Positions 7,724-16,007 of a DNA stretch of 64,000 nt are shown here, one piece after another. A program made the position numbers and the translations under genes. A model generated the notes under the pieces. That model did not search any database. It worked only from the letters and a program-made list of their open reading frames with translations, and was not told where the DNA came from. Numbering within the stretch: position 1 is the stretch's first letter; each line of letters begins with the position of its first letter. The DNA comes from Gemmatimonadaceae bacterium (GTDB taxonomy: Bacteria > Gemmatimonadota > Gemmatimonadetes > Gemmatimonadales > Gemmatimonadaceae), in contig JADZAN010000028.1 of the NCBI GenBank assembly GCA_020852815.1, positions 167,654 to 231,653 of the forward strand, given 5' to 3'.

Positions 7724-9682
7724 ATGCCCTCACGCCGCCCGCCGCGACGTTCCTCCAAACGCTCCACCGCGCGCCCCGCCAGCCGCACTGCCGCCCGCAC
7801 CGCCGCGCGCACCGCCACCGACAGCAGCAACGCCAGCACGCGCGCGGAGCCGCTGCCGCCCCAGCGCTACATGACGGTCATTGCGCAGGATCCCGCGGTG
7901 CGCCACAAGGGGAAGATCGTCACCGCACGAATCGCCGTCCCCGCCGAGGCGCTGCGCCCTGGCCCCATGGGCTACCGGTTGCAGCTGGTGGACTACGACG
8001 CCACCGCCCGGCGCTTCAATGGCCTGCACGAACTCCCCGCGCGCTACGAAGACGAACCGCGCGCCTGGCACGAGGGCGACCCGGCCATCGTGGACGACTA
8101 CCGCTTTCACGCGCAGAACAGCTACGCACTCGTCATGCGCACGCTCGCGCGCTTCGAGTTTGCGCTGGGGCGACGCATCGGGTGGTCGTTCCGCACGCAC
8201 CAGCTCAAGGTGGCGCCGCATGGGATGTACGACGCCAACGCGTTCTACACGCCGGAACAGGAAGGGCTCGTCCTGGGATACTTCGCGGGCGTCAGCGGCG
8301 CCCCGGTCTTCACCTGCCTCTCGCACGACATCATCGTCCACGAAACGACGCACGCGCTCATTGACGCATTGCGCCCGCGCTTCATGGACCCGTCCACCCC
8401 CGACCAGGCGGCGTTCCACGAAGGGCTGGCCGATGTCGTCGCCCTCCTCTCGGTCTTCTCGCAACCCGAGGTGGTGAGGCACCTGTTGCGCGGCGGCGAC
8501 CGCGCGGACGCCATGCTCATCGCGCGCAAGGACGTCCTCCCCGAGGCGCTGCGCGAGAGTGCGCTCTTTGGCCTCGCCGACCAGATGGGGAGCGAACTCG
8601 CCTCGCTGCGCGGCAGCGCCTTGCGGCGCAGCGCCTCCATCGACCCCGATCCCGCCCTCAAGGATTCGTACGAGTTCCTCGAATCACACCGGCGCGGTGA
8701 ACTCTTTGTCGCTGCCGTGATCCGCGGCTTCATCGATGCGTGGTCGGCCCGCATTCTCTCGTCAGGCACCCCCACCGCCAAGCGATTCCCGCTTGATCGC
8801 GTGGCCGAGGAGGGGGCCAACATTGCCGACGCGCTCGTGACGATGTGGATTCGCGCCCTCGATTACATGCCGCCGGTGCACCTGGCGTTCGGCGACGCAC
8901 TGAGCGCAGCGCTCACCGCCGACCTCGAGGTGCGCCCGGATGACTCGCGCTACCAGCTCCGCGAGCACATGCGTCGCAACTTCGCCGCCTTCGGCTTTGC
9001 CCCCGCCTCGCGCCGCAAGGACCTGCCGGGAGTCTGGAACCCGCCGCCTAACGGGCTCCGCTACGACCGCGTGCGCTTCGAGTCGATGAAGAGCGACGCC
9101 GACGAGGTCTTCCGCTTTGTCTGGGACAACCGCGAGCGCCTCGAGCTGCGCGACGGCGCGTACACGCAGGTGCTCTCGGTCAATCCGTCGGTGCGCATCG
9201 GGTTCGACGGCTTCGTGGTGCGCGAAACGGTCGTCACCTACTACCAGGTGGCCCGCCTCACACCGGACGAACTCGCCGCCGTTGGGGTGAAGGCACCGGC
9301 CGACTACCTGCGGCGACTGGCGGAGCTTGATGAGGAACGCCGGCAGAAGCGCGAAGCCGACGCGGCGCGGCGCACGCCGCACTCCGACGAGGCGCCTGAC
9401 GAGTCGGCGAATGTCGGCGGCGACGCGGGCGATGACGACCAGGCGATCCTCACGCCACTCTACGGCGGCGGTGTCCTCATCTTCGACGAGTACGGCCACG
9501 TGAAGTACTGGGTGCATAACGACGTCTTCGGCTCCAGCCAGCAAGCGCGCCTCAAGTACCTGTGGGAAGAGGGACTCCTGCAGCCCGAGCAGGACGGCGC
9601 CCGGCTGCGCGCCGAGCGCTTGTCGTCGTTGCATCGCGCGCGCGCACTCGGCGTGCGCCGCGCCTTCCGGGAGGGGTGGTAG
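7724..9682 (+). CDS. HExxH metallopeptidase (gluzincin-like), unknown family
   Basis: About 652 residues. The zinc motif HETTH lies at residues 206-210 within HDIIVHETTHALIDAL, and a second acidic motif FHEGLADVVALL follows about 23 residues later (E233), the spacing of gluzincins such as thermolysin (M4). No signal peptide or membrane segment is visible, so it looks cytosolic, unlike secreted M4 enzymes. The first 49 residues are Arg/Ala/Ser low complexity; Met50 (7871) is an alternative start, and neither start has a good Shine-Dalgarno. The C-terminal third has charged helices and an acidic linker (DEAPDESANVGGDAGDDDQ). The stop is 2 bp before an MBL-fold gene, so the two are almost certainly co-translated. 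The catalytic call is firm; role and substrate are unknown. Confidence 0.75.
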   Translation: MPSRRPPRRSSKRSTARPASRTAARTAARTATDSSNASTRAEPLPPQRYMTVIAQDPAVRHKGKIVTARIAVPAEALRPGPMGYRLQLVDYDATARRFNGLHELPARYEDEPRAWHEGDPAIVDDYRFHAQNSYALVMRTLARFEFALGRRIGWSFRTHQLKVAPHGMYDANAFYTPEQEGLVLGYFAGVSGAPVFTCLSHDIIVHETTHALIDALRPRFMDPSTPDQAAFHEGLADVVALLSVFSQPEVVRHLLRGGDRADAMLIARKDVLPEALRESALFGLADQMGSELASLRGSALRRSASIDPDPALKDSYEFLESHRRGELFVAAVIRGFIDAWSARILSSGTPTAKRFPLDRVAEEGANIADALVTMWIRALDYMPPVHLAFGDALSAALTADLEVRPDDSRYQLREHMRRNFAAFGFAPASRRKDLPGVWNPPPNGLRYDRVRFESMKSDADEVFRFVWDNRERLELRDGAYTQVLSVNPSVRIGFDGFVVRETVVTYYQVARLTPDELAAVGVKAPADYLRRLAELDEERRQKREADAARRTPHSDEAPDESANVGGDAGDDDQAILTPLYGGGVLIFDEYGHVKYWVHNDVFGSSQQARLKYLWEEGLLQPEQDGARLRAERLSSLHRARALGVRRAFREGW

Positions 9683-9684
9683 CC

Positions 9685-11025
9685 ATGGCCACGAGACAAC
9701 CGACAGAAGTGCAGATCCGATCGTATCAAGTGGGGTTCGGCGATTGCTTCCTGCTGTCGTTCATCTACTCCGCGCGCATGGCCCGTCATGTCCTCATCGA
9801 CTTCGGGACGACGGAGCTGCCGAGCAAGTCGACCAAGGCGCTCAAGCCATCGGCGTACATGCCGATGGTGGCCGAGGACATCAAGCGCGTGTGCGGCGGC
9901 GAAACGGGGCGGCTCACCGCCGTCGTTGCCACGCACCGCCACGCCGACCATATCAGCGGCTTCGGCACGGATGGGCGCACCGGCGACTCGGGGAGCATCA
10001 TCAAGGCACTGCGCCCTAAGCTGATCTTGCAGCCGTGGACCGAGGACCCCGACGCCGCCACCGACGCGCGCAAGGCCACACGTCTGTCCAACCGGTCGCG
10101 CAAGGGCTTCGTCGCCTCGCTCGCCGCCATGCACGAGGTGGCCGGCCAGGTGGCGGCGCTCGCCGCGAAGAACCCGCCATGGATGAGCGCCGCCATCCGC
10201 AAGGAGCTGTCGTTCATTGGGCAGGACAACATCGCCAACCGCTCGGCGATCGATAACCTCATCGCCATGGGTGAGGCGTCGGGCGCCGCGGCGCGCTACC
10301 TCCACTATGGCGTCAAGTCGGGGCTCGACGCGCTCCTGCCAGGCGTGAAGGTCCACGTCCTCGGCCCTCCCGACCTCACGCAAACCAGCGGCATCACCAA
10401 GCAGGTGAGCGAAAACGAGAACGAGTTCTGGCAGCTTCTTGCGGGATCCAAACTACGCGTAGCAGGGGGCGCGCTCGCGGGAGGACTCGGCGCGCGCAAG
10501 CGCGGCGATGCGCCGGTGGTGCCCATCGAAGGGCGTTGGTTCCGCGATCGGCTGGAGCGGATGCGTGCGCAGCAACTGCTCGAGATCGTGCGATCACTCG
10601 ACCAGCAGATGAACAACACCAGCGTCATCCTCCTGTTCGAGGTCTTCGGGAAGAAGTTGCTCTTTCCCGGCGACGCGCAGTTGGAGAACTGGAGCTACGC
10701 CCTGCAGGAGGCGCCGGACGCCGAGCGGGTGCGCGAGCTCCTGGCCGACGTCGACGTGTACAAGGTGGGGCATCACGGGAGCCGTAACGCGACGCCGAGG
10801 AAGCTGTTGTGGGAGAAGTTCCGCAAGCGGAAGGGGCGGCAGCTCAAGACGCTGCTCTCGACGCTCCCAGGCAAGCATGGGCGTACGACGTCGAATACCG
10901 AGGTGCCGCGCCGGACCTTGCTGCAGGCGTTGGAGGAGGAGAGCCAGCTGCTCAACACCGACGACCTGTCGTTCGGGGCGCAGCCGGAGTTGTGCAACGT
11001 GTTGGTGGTGAAGCCGGCGACGTGA
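9685..11025 (+). CDS. ComEC/Rec2-like metallo-beta-lactamase-fold hydrolase
   Basis: 446 residues from ATG 9685, with GGAGGGGTGG just upstream. The metal-binding motif THRHADH (HxHxDH at residues 84-89) is followed later by LLFPGDAQ and VGHHGSRN, so the binuclear site looks complete. The opening segment IRSYQVGFGDCFLLSF resembles the first strands of soluble ComEC-like MBL proteins. No signal peptide or membrane segments are present, so it is a free cytosolic hydrolase and not a DNA-uptake channel. A roughly 200-residue insertion lies between the HxHxDH motif and the GD motif. It begins 2 bp after the metallopeptidase stop, and the pair probably works as one unit. Nuclease or phosphodiesterase activity is plausible for the fold but not shown. 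Confidence 0.78.
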   Translation: MATRQPTEVQIRSYQVGFGDCFLLSFIYSARMARHVLIDFGTTELPSKSTKALKPSAYMPMVAEDIKRVCGGETGRLTAVVATHRHADHISGFGTDGRTGDSGSIIKALRPKLILQPWTEDPDAATDARKATRLSNRSRKGFVASLAAMHEVAGQVAALAAKNPPWMSAAIRKELSFIGQDNIANRSAIDNLIAMGEASGAAARYLHYGVKSGLDALLPGVKVHVLGPPDLTQTSGITKQVSENENEFWQLLAGSKLRVAGGALAGGLGARKRGDAPVVPIEGRWFRDRLERMRAQQLLEIVRSLDQQMNNTSVILLFEVFGKKLLFPGDAQLENWSYALQEAPDAERVRELLADVDVYKVGHHGSRNATPRKLLWEKFRKRKGRQLKTLLSTLPGKHGRTTSNTEVPRRTLLQALEEESQLLNTDDLSFGAQPELCNVLVVKPAT

Positions 11026-11093
11026 GGTCGATCGCCGGTGAATCGGGACGGTCAAAATCCAACCGGAGAGACTGGCAGGAGCCTCTCAGCTCA

Positions 11094-11687
11094 CTATCGA
11101 CGTAGTACGATCGTTACGGCATCGATTGCGGAAAGCGAATAGGGGGCGTTCACGAAACCGGTTCTCCCAACTTGCAGCACCGGTGCGGACCGCGACCTAC
11201 CGAGGGGCACTTCGACGCCACCTCGCCAGGAAGCACGTGAGACCGACTTGAGCGGCACCGCGGAATGATCGGCCTCCTGGGGCTTCGTCGCCAGAGAAAC
11301 GCCCGCTCCAAATACCAACCGAACAGGAACTGCAGCACTCACAGACATTGCACCTTCCAGTCTCGCGCCCCAAAGCCACGAGGGAAATACCGCATCTGGA
11401 AGACAACCAGACGTAGTCGGGTGGCAAAGCGCGATATCGTCCGTTGTAGAAACGCCGTGATCCAACGTCGCGAGCACACGGACTGAATGCCGTCCAGCGA
11501 AGGTCCGTTCAACGCCAAGAAGGCCTCCGAGATCTGCAATACCACCTTCGGGGTGACTCGTACGCATCCCCCCTAACGATACTCCGAACAGGACCCGCAT
11601 CGGTTCGGGCGTCTGCGCGGCGGCGTTCTGCGAGATCACAGTCCATCCAGTGAGCGCAAGCGCTGCCGTCCCAACGAACCGCATCAT
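11094..11687 (-). CDS. Small outer-membrane beta-barrel-like protein
   Basis: 197 residues from a double ATG at 11687, with GGGAGA about seven bases upstream. A signal peptide is evident (TAALALTGWTVISQNAAAQ). The mature part alternates Gly-rich turns and strands (VLFGVSLGGMRTS; LLGVERTFAGRHSVRVLATLD; RLVFGAGVSLA) and ends IDAVTIVLRR, consistent with an 8-10-strand barrel. Two Cys (ALCHPTTSGCLPDA) may form a loop disulfide. No named family recognised. It lies at the edge of an island of IS remnants; the truncated end of an IS3 copy is only about 70 bp upstream, so its promoter region may have been altered by that insertion. Confidence 0.6.
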   Translation of the reverse strand: MMRFVGTAALALTGWTVISQNAAAQTPEPMRVLFGVSLGGMRTSHPEGGIADLGGLLGVERTFAGRHSVRVLATLDHGVSTTDDIALCHPTTSGCLPDAVFPSWLWGARLEGAMSVSAAVPVRLVFGAGVSLATKPQEADHSAVPLKSVSRASWRGGVEVPLGRSRSAPVLQVGRTGFVNAPYSLSAIDAVTIVLRR

Positions 11688-11754
11688 CAGTCGTCTCCCG
11701 TTGACGGAACCCGCGTGACTGAGACACCGCACGTCGGATTTCCAGACGCAACGT

Positions 11755-12361
11755 TCACAGTGCGGCTCTCTGCCGCATGCGACGCGCCACGCGCTTCGTG
11801 CCCACCCGAATGCCGTCGCCCCGCAGGTCACGCTGCACCTGCGGGGCCCCGTACGTCTCGCCACTCGCGCGATGAATGATCCGTACGCGCGCCATGAGGA
11901 CCTCATCCGCGATCGCGCGCACCTCAGGTGCACGCCTCCGCGAGTTGTAGAAGCCGCTCGGCGACACCTCAAGCACAGCGCCCATGAGTCGCACCGGATG
12001 CTCGTGCCGATGCCGCGCAATACAGGCGTACTTCACCGCGACTCCCTCGCGAGGTACACCGCGACTTTGTTTGCGAACTCACGCTCCGTCTTGAGCCGCG
12101 CATTCTCGCGCCGCAGCCGCTGCCTTCCTGCTCGGGCGTCTCGACCACACCCGCCGCGGCGAGCCCACTCGGCCGCGCCGCCGGCACGCGGGTCCACTCC
12201 CGCAGCTGTTCGGGGCGGACGTCCAACCCCTGCGCCACGTGCGTGAGCGTCCCACCCTTGGCCCGCCGCTCGTGCATCAACCGGACCGCTTCCTGTTTGA
12301 ACTTCCCGGGGAATGCGCGGCGCTCACGCCGGGCGTTCGACTCCTTCCTTCGTGGCGTCAT
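11755..12361 (-). pseudogene. Broken IS3-family transposase (orfA plus start of orfB)
   Basis: From ATG 12361 the frame reads an orfA helix-turn-helix domain (FPGKFKQEAVRLMHERRAKG ... LDVRPEQLREWTR) and then shifts out of frame. A second frame from 12036 reads the orfB N-terminus (HPVRLMGAVLEVSPSGFYNS ... IIHRASGETYGAPQVQRDL ... GTKRVARRMR) and ends at 11755 before any of the three catalytic acidic residues. Truncated and frameshifted; not functional. Confidence 0.8.
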
Positions 12362-12421
12362 GAACCACCTCCGCCCGCAATCTGGGGCAAGTGAGGTGTC
12401 CGTCAAACCTGGTCAGGTCCA
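11755..12421 (-). mobile_element. IS3-family element remnant, 3' truncated
   Basis: The left end is preserved: reading the minus strand from 12421, TGGACCTGACCAGGTTTGAC resembles the ends of the other IS3 copies at 15234 and 14429. The element continues through orfA and the first part of orfB, then stops abruptly near 11755 before the DDE catalytic domain. More than half of the element is missing, so it cannot transpose by itself. Confidence 0.75.
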
Positions 12422-12432
12422 AACCTAGGGTG

Positions 12433-12460
12433 CGTGAGGTGTCCACGAAACTGGGGATGG
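12433..12460 (-). repeat. Solo IS3-type terminal repeat
   Basis: GTGAGGTGTCCACGAAACTG on the plus strand closely matches the end of the neighbouring IS3 remnant (GTGAGGTGTCCGTCAAACCTGG, about 40 bp to the left). On the minus strand it contains GTTTCGTGGAC, also present at the 15234 IS end. No transposase accompanies it, so it looks like a leftover end of another related element. Confidence 0.5.
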
Positions 12461-12525
12461 CTCACTATCTCCGCATCTCGACCCCAGAGCGGTGAGCTTG
12501 TTGTTGTACAAGCTCTGGCCAGAAG

Positions 12526-12550
12526 TGTCCTGCCTCAGTTGAAATGTGAC
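12526..12550 (+). repeat. Left inverted repeat of the intact IS
   Basis: TGTCCTGCCTCAGTTGAAAT followed by GTGAC. It pairs with 13945-13969 read on the opposite strand, with mismatches concentrated in the middle and the outer seven bases and inner eight bases identical. Confidence 0.85.
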
Positions 12551-12590
12551 TCCCAGCCGCTCACTCTATGCAGTGAGCCCGGAGGAGTCC

Positions 12591-12932
12591 ATGAGTCGAC
12601 GCAACGGCAAGCCGAAGGCCCGGCGACAGTTCACGCCCGAGGAGAAAGCCACGATCCTGCGGCGGCATCTCGTCGACAAGGTCCCCGTCTCGGACCTGTG
12701 TGACGCGTACGCGATCCAGCCCACGCTCTTCTACCTCTGGCAGCGCCAGGCCTTCGAACACCTGAGCGCTGCGCTGCAGGATGGGCGCTCGCAGCGGGGC
12801 ATATCGCAGGCCGGCGCGGCCGAACGGGCACGCGTGGCCGCGCTCGAAGCCAAGCTCGCAAAGAAGGATGCGCTGATCGCCCAGGTGTCGGAGGAGTACC
12901 TCGCCCTGAAAAGAAAACTTGGGGCGCCCTGA
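12591..12932 (+). CDS. IS3-family transposase OrfA
   Basis: 113 residues from ATG 12591, with GGAGGAG seven bases upstream. Residues about 15-60 form a helix-turn-helix (RRQFTPEEKATILRRHL ... VSDLCDAYAIQPTLFYLWQR). The C-terminal third is a leucine/lysine-rich helix (VAALEAKLAKKDALIAQVSEEYLALKRK) typical of the OrfA multimerisation region. The last codons overlap the start of the orfB frame, with an A-rich slippery stretch at the overlap. The protein binds the IS ends and may be fused to OrfB by frameshifting. Confidence 0.85.
   Translation: MSRRNGKPKARRQFTPEEKATILRRHLVDKVPVSDLCDAYAIQPTLFYLWQRQAFEHLSAALQDGRSQRGISQAGAAERARVAALEAKLAKKDALIAQVSEEYLALKRKLGAP
12909..12918 (+). promoter_or_regulatory. 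Probable programmed -1 frameshift site (orfA to orfB)
   Basis: Zero-frame codons AAA AGA AAA CTT run through 12909-12920; slipping back one base on the A4C stretch moves the ribosome into the orfB frame, which reads on as KTWGALTARWV without a stop. The orfB frame is exactly -1 relative to orfA. IS3 elements are known to make an OrfAB fusion this way. Whether a downstream stimulatory structure exists was not determined. Confidence 0.6.
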
Positions 12933-12979
12933 CCGCGCGATGGGTCCCGCCCGATCTCCGCGATGCGGTCGTCGATTTC

Positions 12980-13960
12980 GTGACGGCCTTCAGTGCGCGT
13001 TCCGAGCAGTCGGTGCGCTGGGTGCTGGCACGCCTGGGCCTTGCTCCGACGCAGTACTATCGCTGGACCGCCCGCTACGGGAAGACCAACACGCCCGCCG
13101 GCCCCGTGCCGCGCGACCATTGGCTGCAGCCGGCGGAGCGGCAGGCGATCCTCGCGTATCACGACACGCATGCCCCGGAGGGCTATCGGCGCATGACGTC
13201 CCTGATGCTCGACGCGAACGTCGTCGCCGTGAGTCCCGCGACGGTGTATCGCGTGCTGCGGGCGGCCGAGGTGCTCGACCGGTGGAACCGGACGCCGTCG
13301 AAGAAGGGCACGGGCTTCGTGCAGCCGACGGCGCCGCACGAGCATTGGCACATCGACATCAGCGACCTCAGCGACCTCAATATTGCGGGGACGTTCTACT
13401 ACCTGTGCGCGCTCCTCGACGGCGCCACGCGCTTCCTCGTCCATTGGGAGCTGCGCGAACGCATGACCACGGTCGACGTCGAGACGATCCTGCAGCGGGC
13501 GCGCGAGCAGTATCCCGATGCGCGCCCGCGGATCATCTCGGACTACGGCCCGCAGTTCCTCGCGCGCGACTTCAAGGAGTTCATGCGGCTGGCGGGCATG
13601 ACGCATGTCCGCACGTCGCCCTACTATCCGCAGTCCAACGGGAAGCTCGAACGCTGGCACCAGACGCTCAAGGCCACGACAATCCGGCCGCAGGCACCGG
13701 CGTCCCTCGAGGAGGCACGTCGACTGGTGGCCGGCTTCGTGGACCACTACAATCACCACCGCCTGCACAGCGCGCTGGGGTATATCACGCCGGCCGACGC
13801 GCTGGCGGGCCGCGCGGATGCCATCTGGGCCGCGCGCGATCAGAAGCTCGAAGCGGCCCGTGCGGCCCGGCGGCACGCGCCACCCCCCCCGTCCCCACCG
13901 ACGTCCGTCACCCCGCGGTCCTACACTGAACACCCACCCCACCTGTCACATTCTCGCTGA
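12980..13960 (+). CDS. IS3-family transposase OrfB (DDE integrase domain)
   Basis: 326 residues from the GTG at 12980; the frame is open back to about 12911, where -1 frameshifting from orfA would enter it, so the active product is probably the OrfAB fusion ending at 13960. The rve integrase core carries the catalytic acidic residues in HIDISDL (first Asp), ISDYGPQF (second Asp) and NGKLERWHQ (Glu). The closing YNHHRLHSALGYITPADAL is standard for the family. The C-terminus has a Pro-rich tail read from a run of eight C. The right inverted repeat starts inside the last codons. Appears intact. Confidence 0.88.
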   Translation: MTAFSARSEQSVRWVLARLGLAPTQYYRWTARYGKTNTPAGPVPRDHWLQPAERQAILAYHDTHAPEGYRRMTSLMLDANVVAVSPATVYRVLRAAEVLDRWNRTPSKKGTGFVQPTAPHEHWHIDISDLSDLNIAGTFYYLCALLDGATRFLVHWELRERMTTVDVETILQRAREQYPDARPRIISDYGPQFLARDFKEFMRLAGMTHVRTSPYYPQSNGKLERWHQTLKATTIRPQAPASLEEARRLVAGFVDHYNHHRLHSALGYITPADALAGRADAIWAARDQKLEAARAARRHAPPPPSPPTSVTPRSYTEHPPHLSHSR

Positions 13961-13969
13961 ACCAGGACA
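13945..13969 (-). repeat. Right inverted repeat of the intact IS
   Basis: On the minus strand this reads TGTCCTGGTTCAGCGAGAAT followed by GTGAC, the partner of 12526-12550. The flanking GAAG at 13970-13973 repeats 12522-12525, marking the target duplication. Confidence 0.85.
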
Positions 13970-14074
13970 GAAGAACCATTGTGCTTTTCGCGGTTTGGAA
14001 TTGAGCATCTTGCTAGTCCGGAAAGCACTCGCTTCGATTAGTAGTGCGGCCAACTGTGATATGTGGACCTACAG

Positions 14075-14368
14075 CTACCCCCGCTTCTGCTCAAGACTTC
14101 GCGCGATTGCTTTCCGGCGCTGGGCGGCTTCCTCCTCGCTGAGCCGCCAAATTCTCGCGACGCGCATTGCGCAGTCGTCGGACACGAGTGACAAGAGATC
14201 TAGCAAAGCCTCCGATACATGCCACACCCCTTGTGCCGATTGTGCCAATTCCGCACCGTGTTGAGCCGCTGTTTCCGCATCTGTTACGAATGACAAGGCT
14301 GCCACGTACTCAGCCTCACTAAAACGGCTCGCTTCATCATCTGACTGTGGTCGAATGTTTCGTAGCAT
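14075..14368 (-). CDS. Small acidic helical protein, hypothetical
   Basis: 97 residues, Ala/Glu/Ser-rich and predicted helical (VAALSFVTDAETAAQHGAELA; IWRLSEEEAAQRRKAIA). No signal peptide, membrane segment or recognised family. No clear Shine-Dalgarno precedes the ATG. It lies between the intact IS and a truncated IS copy in a stretch visibly lower in GC than the rest of the window, so it is probably part of a transferred island. It may be a cargo gene or a fragment of one. Confidence 0.4.
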   Translation of the reverse strand: MLRNIRPQSDDEASRFSEAEYVAALSFVTDAETAAQHGAELAQSAQGVWHVSEALLDLLSLVSDDCAMRVARIWRLSEEEAAQRRKAIARSLEQKRG

Positions 14369-14428
14369 GGTAATGGCATTCGTGGTTACTGGCGGCCCGC
14401 AGATGAGTTCTTCTATTAAGGAGCATAC

Positions 14429-15233
14429 TGAGCTTACCCCGATTTAGTGGACGCGTAAGTGATAGGAACTACGCTGCCACCTTCAACTGCGCGTCGTACA
14501 CGCCCGGACTGACGTAACCTAACGACGAATGGCGCCGCTTCCGGTTGTACCAGGTTTCGATGTAACGGAAGATGGCCCGACGCGCCTCGTCTCGCGTATG
14601 CCAGTCGTGCTTCATCAGCAGCTCGAACTCCAAGGTGGCGAAGAAGCTCTCGGCGACCGCGTTGTCGTACCAGTCGCCCTTGCCGCTCATGCTGGCAATC
14701 ATCCCGTGCTTCGCCAGCTCCTCCCGGTACTCGCCCGACGCGTACTGGCTGCCGCGATCCGAATGGAAGAGCAGCCCCACCGCGGGATGGCGGGCGGCAC
14801 ACGCCATCCGCAGCGCGCTCAGCACCAGCTCGACTTCCATGGTGTCCCGCATCGCCCAGCCCACGCACCGCCGCGAGCCAAGATCCAGCACGGTCGCCAG
14901 GTACAACGCCCCTTCATGCGTCGGGATGTACGTGATGTCCCCGACCCAGACGCGAGTCACGGCCACGCCGTTCACATCGAACGCGCGTGCCAGGAGGTTC
15001 GGGGCGATCGGCTCGGCGTGATTGGAGTGCGTCGTGCCGACGCGTCCCCGCTTCTTCGGTCGTGCCACCAAACCGTCCGCGCGCATCAGCCGGGCCACCC
15101 GCTTGGTGCTGGTCGGCAGCCCAATGTCCTGCAGCTCCTGCCGGACCCGGGGGGCGCCGTAGGTCTCACCGCTCTCCGCGAAGGCAATCCGGATGTGCGC
15201 CATCAACACCTCGTCCATCAGCGCCCGCCAGCT
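14429..15233 (-). mobile_element. IS3-family element, 5' truncated copy
   Basis: The right end is preserved at 14429 (plus strand TGAGCTTACCCCGATTTAGT), matching the end of the plus-strand copy at 16007. The orfA side is lost: the element is cut at 15233 exactly where another IS3 copy begins in the opposite orientation. The missing orfA is not found on the far side of that second copy, so a deletion accompanied or followed the insertion. Confidence 0.75.
14469..15230 (-). pseudogene. IS3-family OrfB lacking its N-terminus
   Basis: The readable homology starts at about MDEVLMAHIRIAFAESGETY and runs to the normal C-terminus (KRRHSSLGYVSPGVYDAQLK). The DDE core is complete: VGDITYIP, FHSDRGSQYAS and DNAVAESFFATLE. 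OrfA and the first part of OrfB, needed for end binding, are missing, so the copy should be inactive by itself. The frame stays open upstream to 15479, but that part is derived from the neighbouring IS. Confidence 0.75.
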
Positions 15234-16007
15234 TGGACTTGACCCGGTTTCGTGGACCCCATTCGCCCTAGTTTCGGGGCGGAGGTGGCACATGGGATCG
15301 AATCGGAAAGCCGCGCGGCCTGGCGACGAGCACGAAGCGCGTGGCGCGGCTGATGCGGCGCGAGGGGCTGGTGGCGCGGCCGCGGACACGGTGGCGCGTG
15401 GTGACCACCGAGTCGCCGCATTCGCATCCGATTGCGCCGAATCTGGTGGCGCGGCCGTTCGACCGGCACGGGGTGGCACTCACTCGCATCTGGCTCGGCG
15501 ACATCACCTCCCTGCCGACGCGGGAAGGTTTCGTGTATCTGGCGACGGTGCTGGATCTCGCCTCGCGGCGCTGCGTGGGCTGGGCGATGCGGGACACCCT
15601 GGAAGTCGAGCTCGTGGTGAGTGCCCTCCGCATGGCGCGCGACGCGCGGCAGCCGGCGCCCGGCCTGATCTTTCATTCTGATCGCGGCCGTCAGTACGCG
15701 GCGGCGTATCGTACCGAGTTGGCCGCGCACGGGATGGTGACGAGTACGAGCGGGAAAGGCGATGGTTACGACAACGCGGTGGCCGAGAGTGTCTTCGCCA
15801 CGTTAGCGTTCGAAGTGCTCCAGCGCAGCGACTGGCAAACGCGGGCCGACGCGCGGCGCGCGATCTTCCGGTACATCGAGACGTGGTACAATCGCAAGCG
15901 GCGGCACTCGACGTTAGGCGACGTGAGCCCCGCCGTGTACGAGGAGCAGGTGCAGGCGGCCGCGTAGTCCCTCTTCCTTACGCGTCCACCACCTCGGGGC
16001 AAGCTCA
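15234..16007 (+). mobile_element. Internally deleted IS3-family element (774 bp)
   Basis: Both ends are recognisable: TGGACTTGACCCGGTTTCGT at 15234 and, reading inward from 16007 on the minus strand, TGAGCTTGCCCCGAGGTGGT. They pair as IS3-type inverted repeats. The ATG at 15292 looks like the start of orfA, but after about ten codons the sequence jumps into the middle of orfB, so roughly half a kilobase is missing. Confidence 0.75.
15320..15967 (+). pseudogene. IS3-family OrfB fragment with complete DDE core
   Basis: From about 15320 the frame reads TSTKRVARLMRREGLVARP and continues to the normal C-terminus (KRRHSTLGDVSPAVYEEQ). The catalytic segments LGDITSLP, FHSDRGRQYAA and DNAVAESVFATLA are present. 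The protein is closely similar to the minus-strand copy at 14469-15230. A start at 15341 would give 208 residues, but without the DNA-binding N-terminal parts. Confidence 0.75.

Larger units (their letters stand above)
12526..13969 (+). mobile_element. Complete IS3-family insertion sequence (1444 bp)
   Basis: Imperfect 25-bp inverted repeats (about 19 of 25 matching) lie at 12526-12550 and 13945-13969, starting TGTCCTG and ending CAGGACA, so the ends are TG...CA as in IS3. The 4-base sequence GAAG flanks both sides (12522-12525 and 13970-13973), the expected size for an IS3 target duplication. Two overlapping reading frames, orfA and orfB, fill the element, and all three DDE residues are present. 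It is the only element in the window that looks whole and potentially active. Confidence 0.88.

Noticed and set aside
12494..12515. Perfect 7-bp inverted repeat GAGCTTG/CAAGCTC with 8-base loop, considered as a terminator
   Set aside because: No gene ends nearby, no T tract, and the sequence lies in the short gap between IS ends, where a transposon end or chance is as likely.
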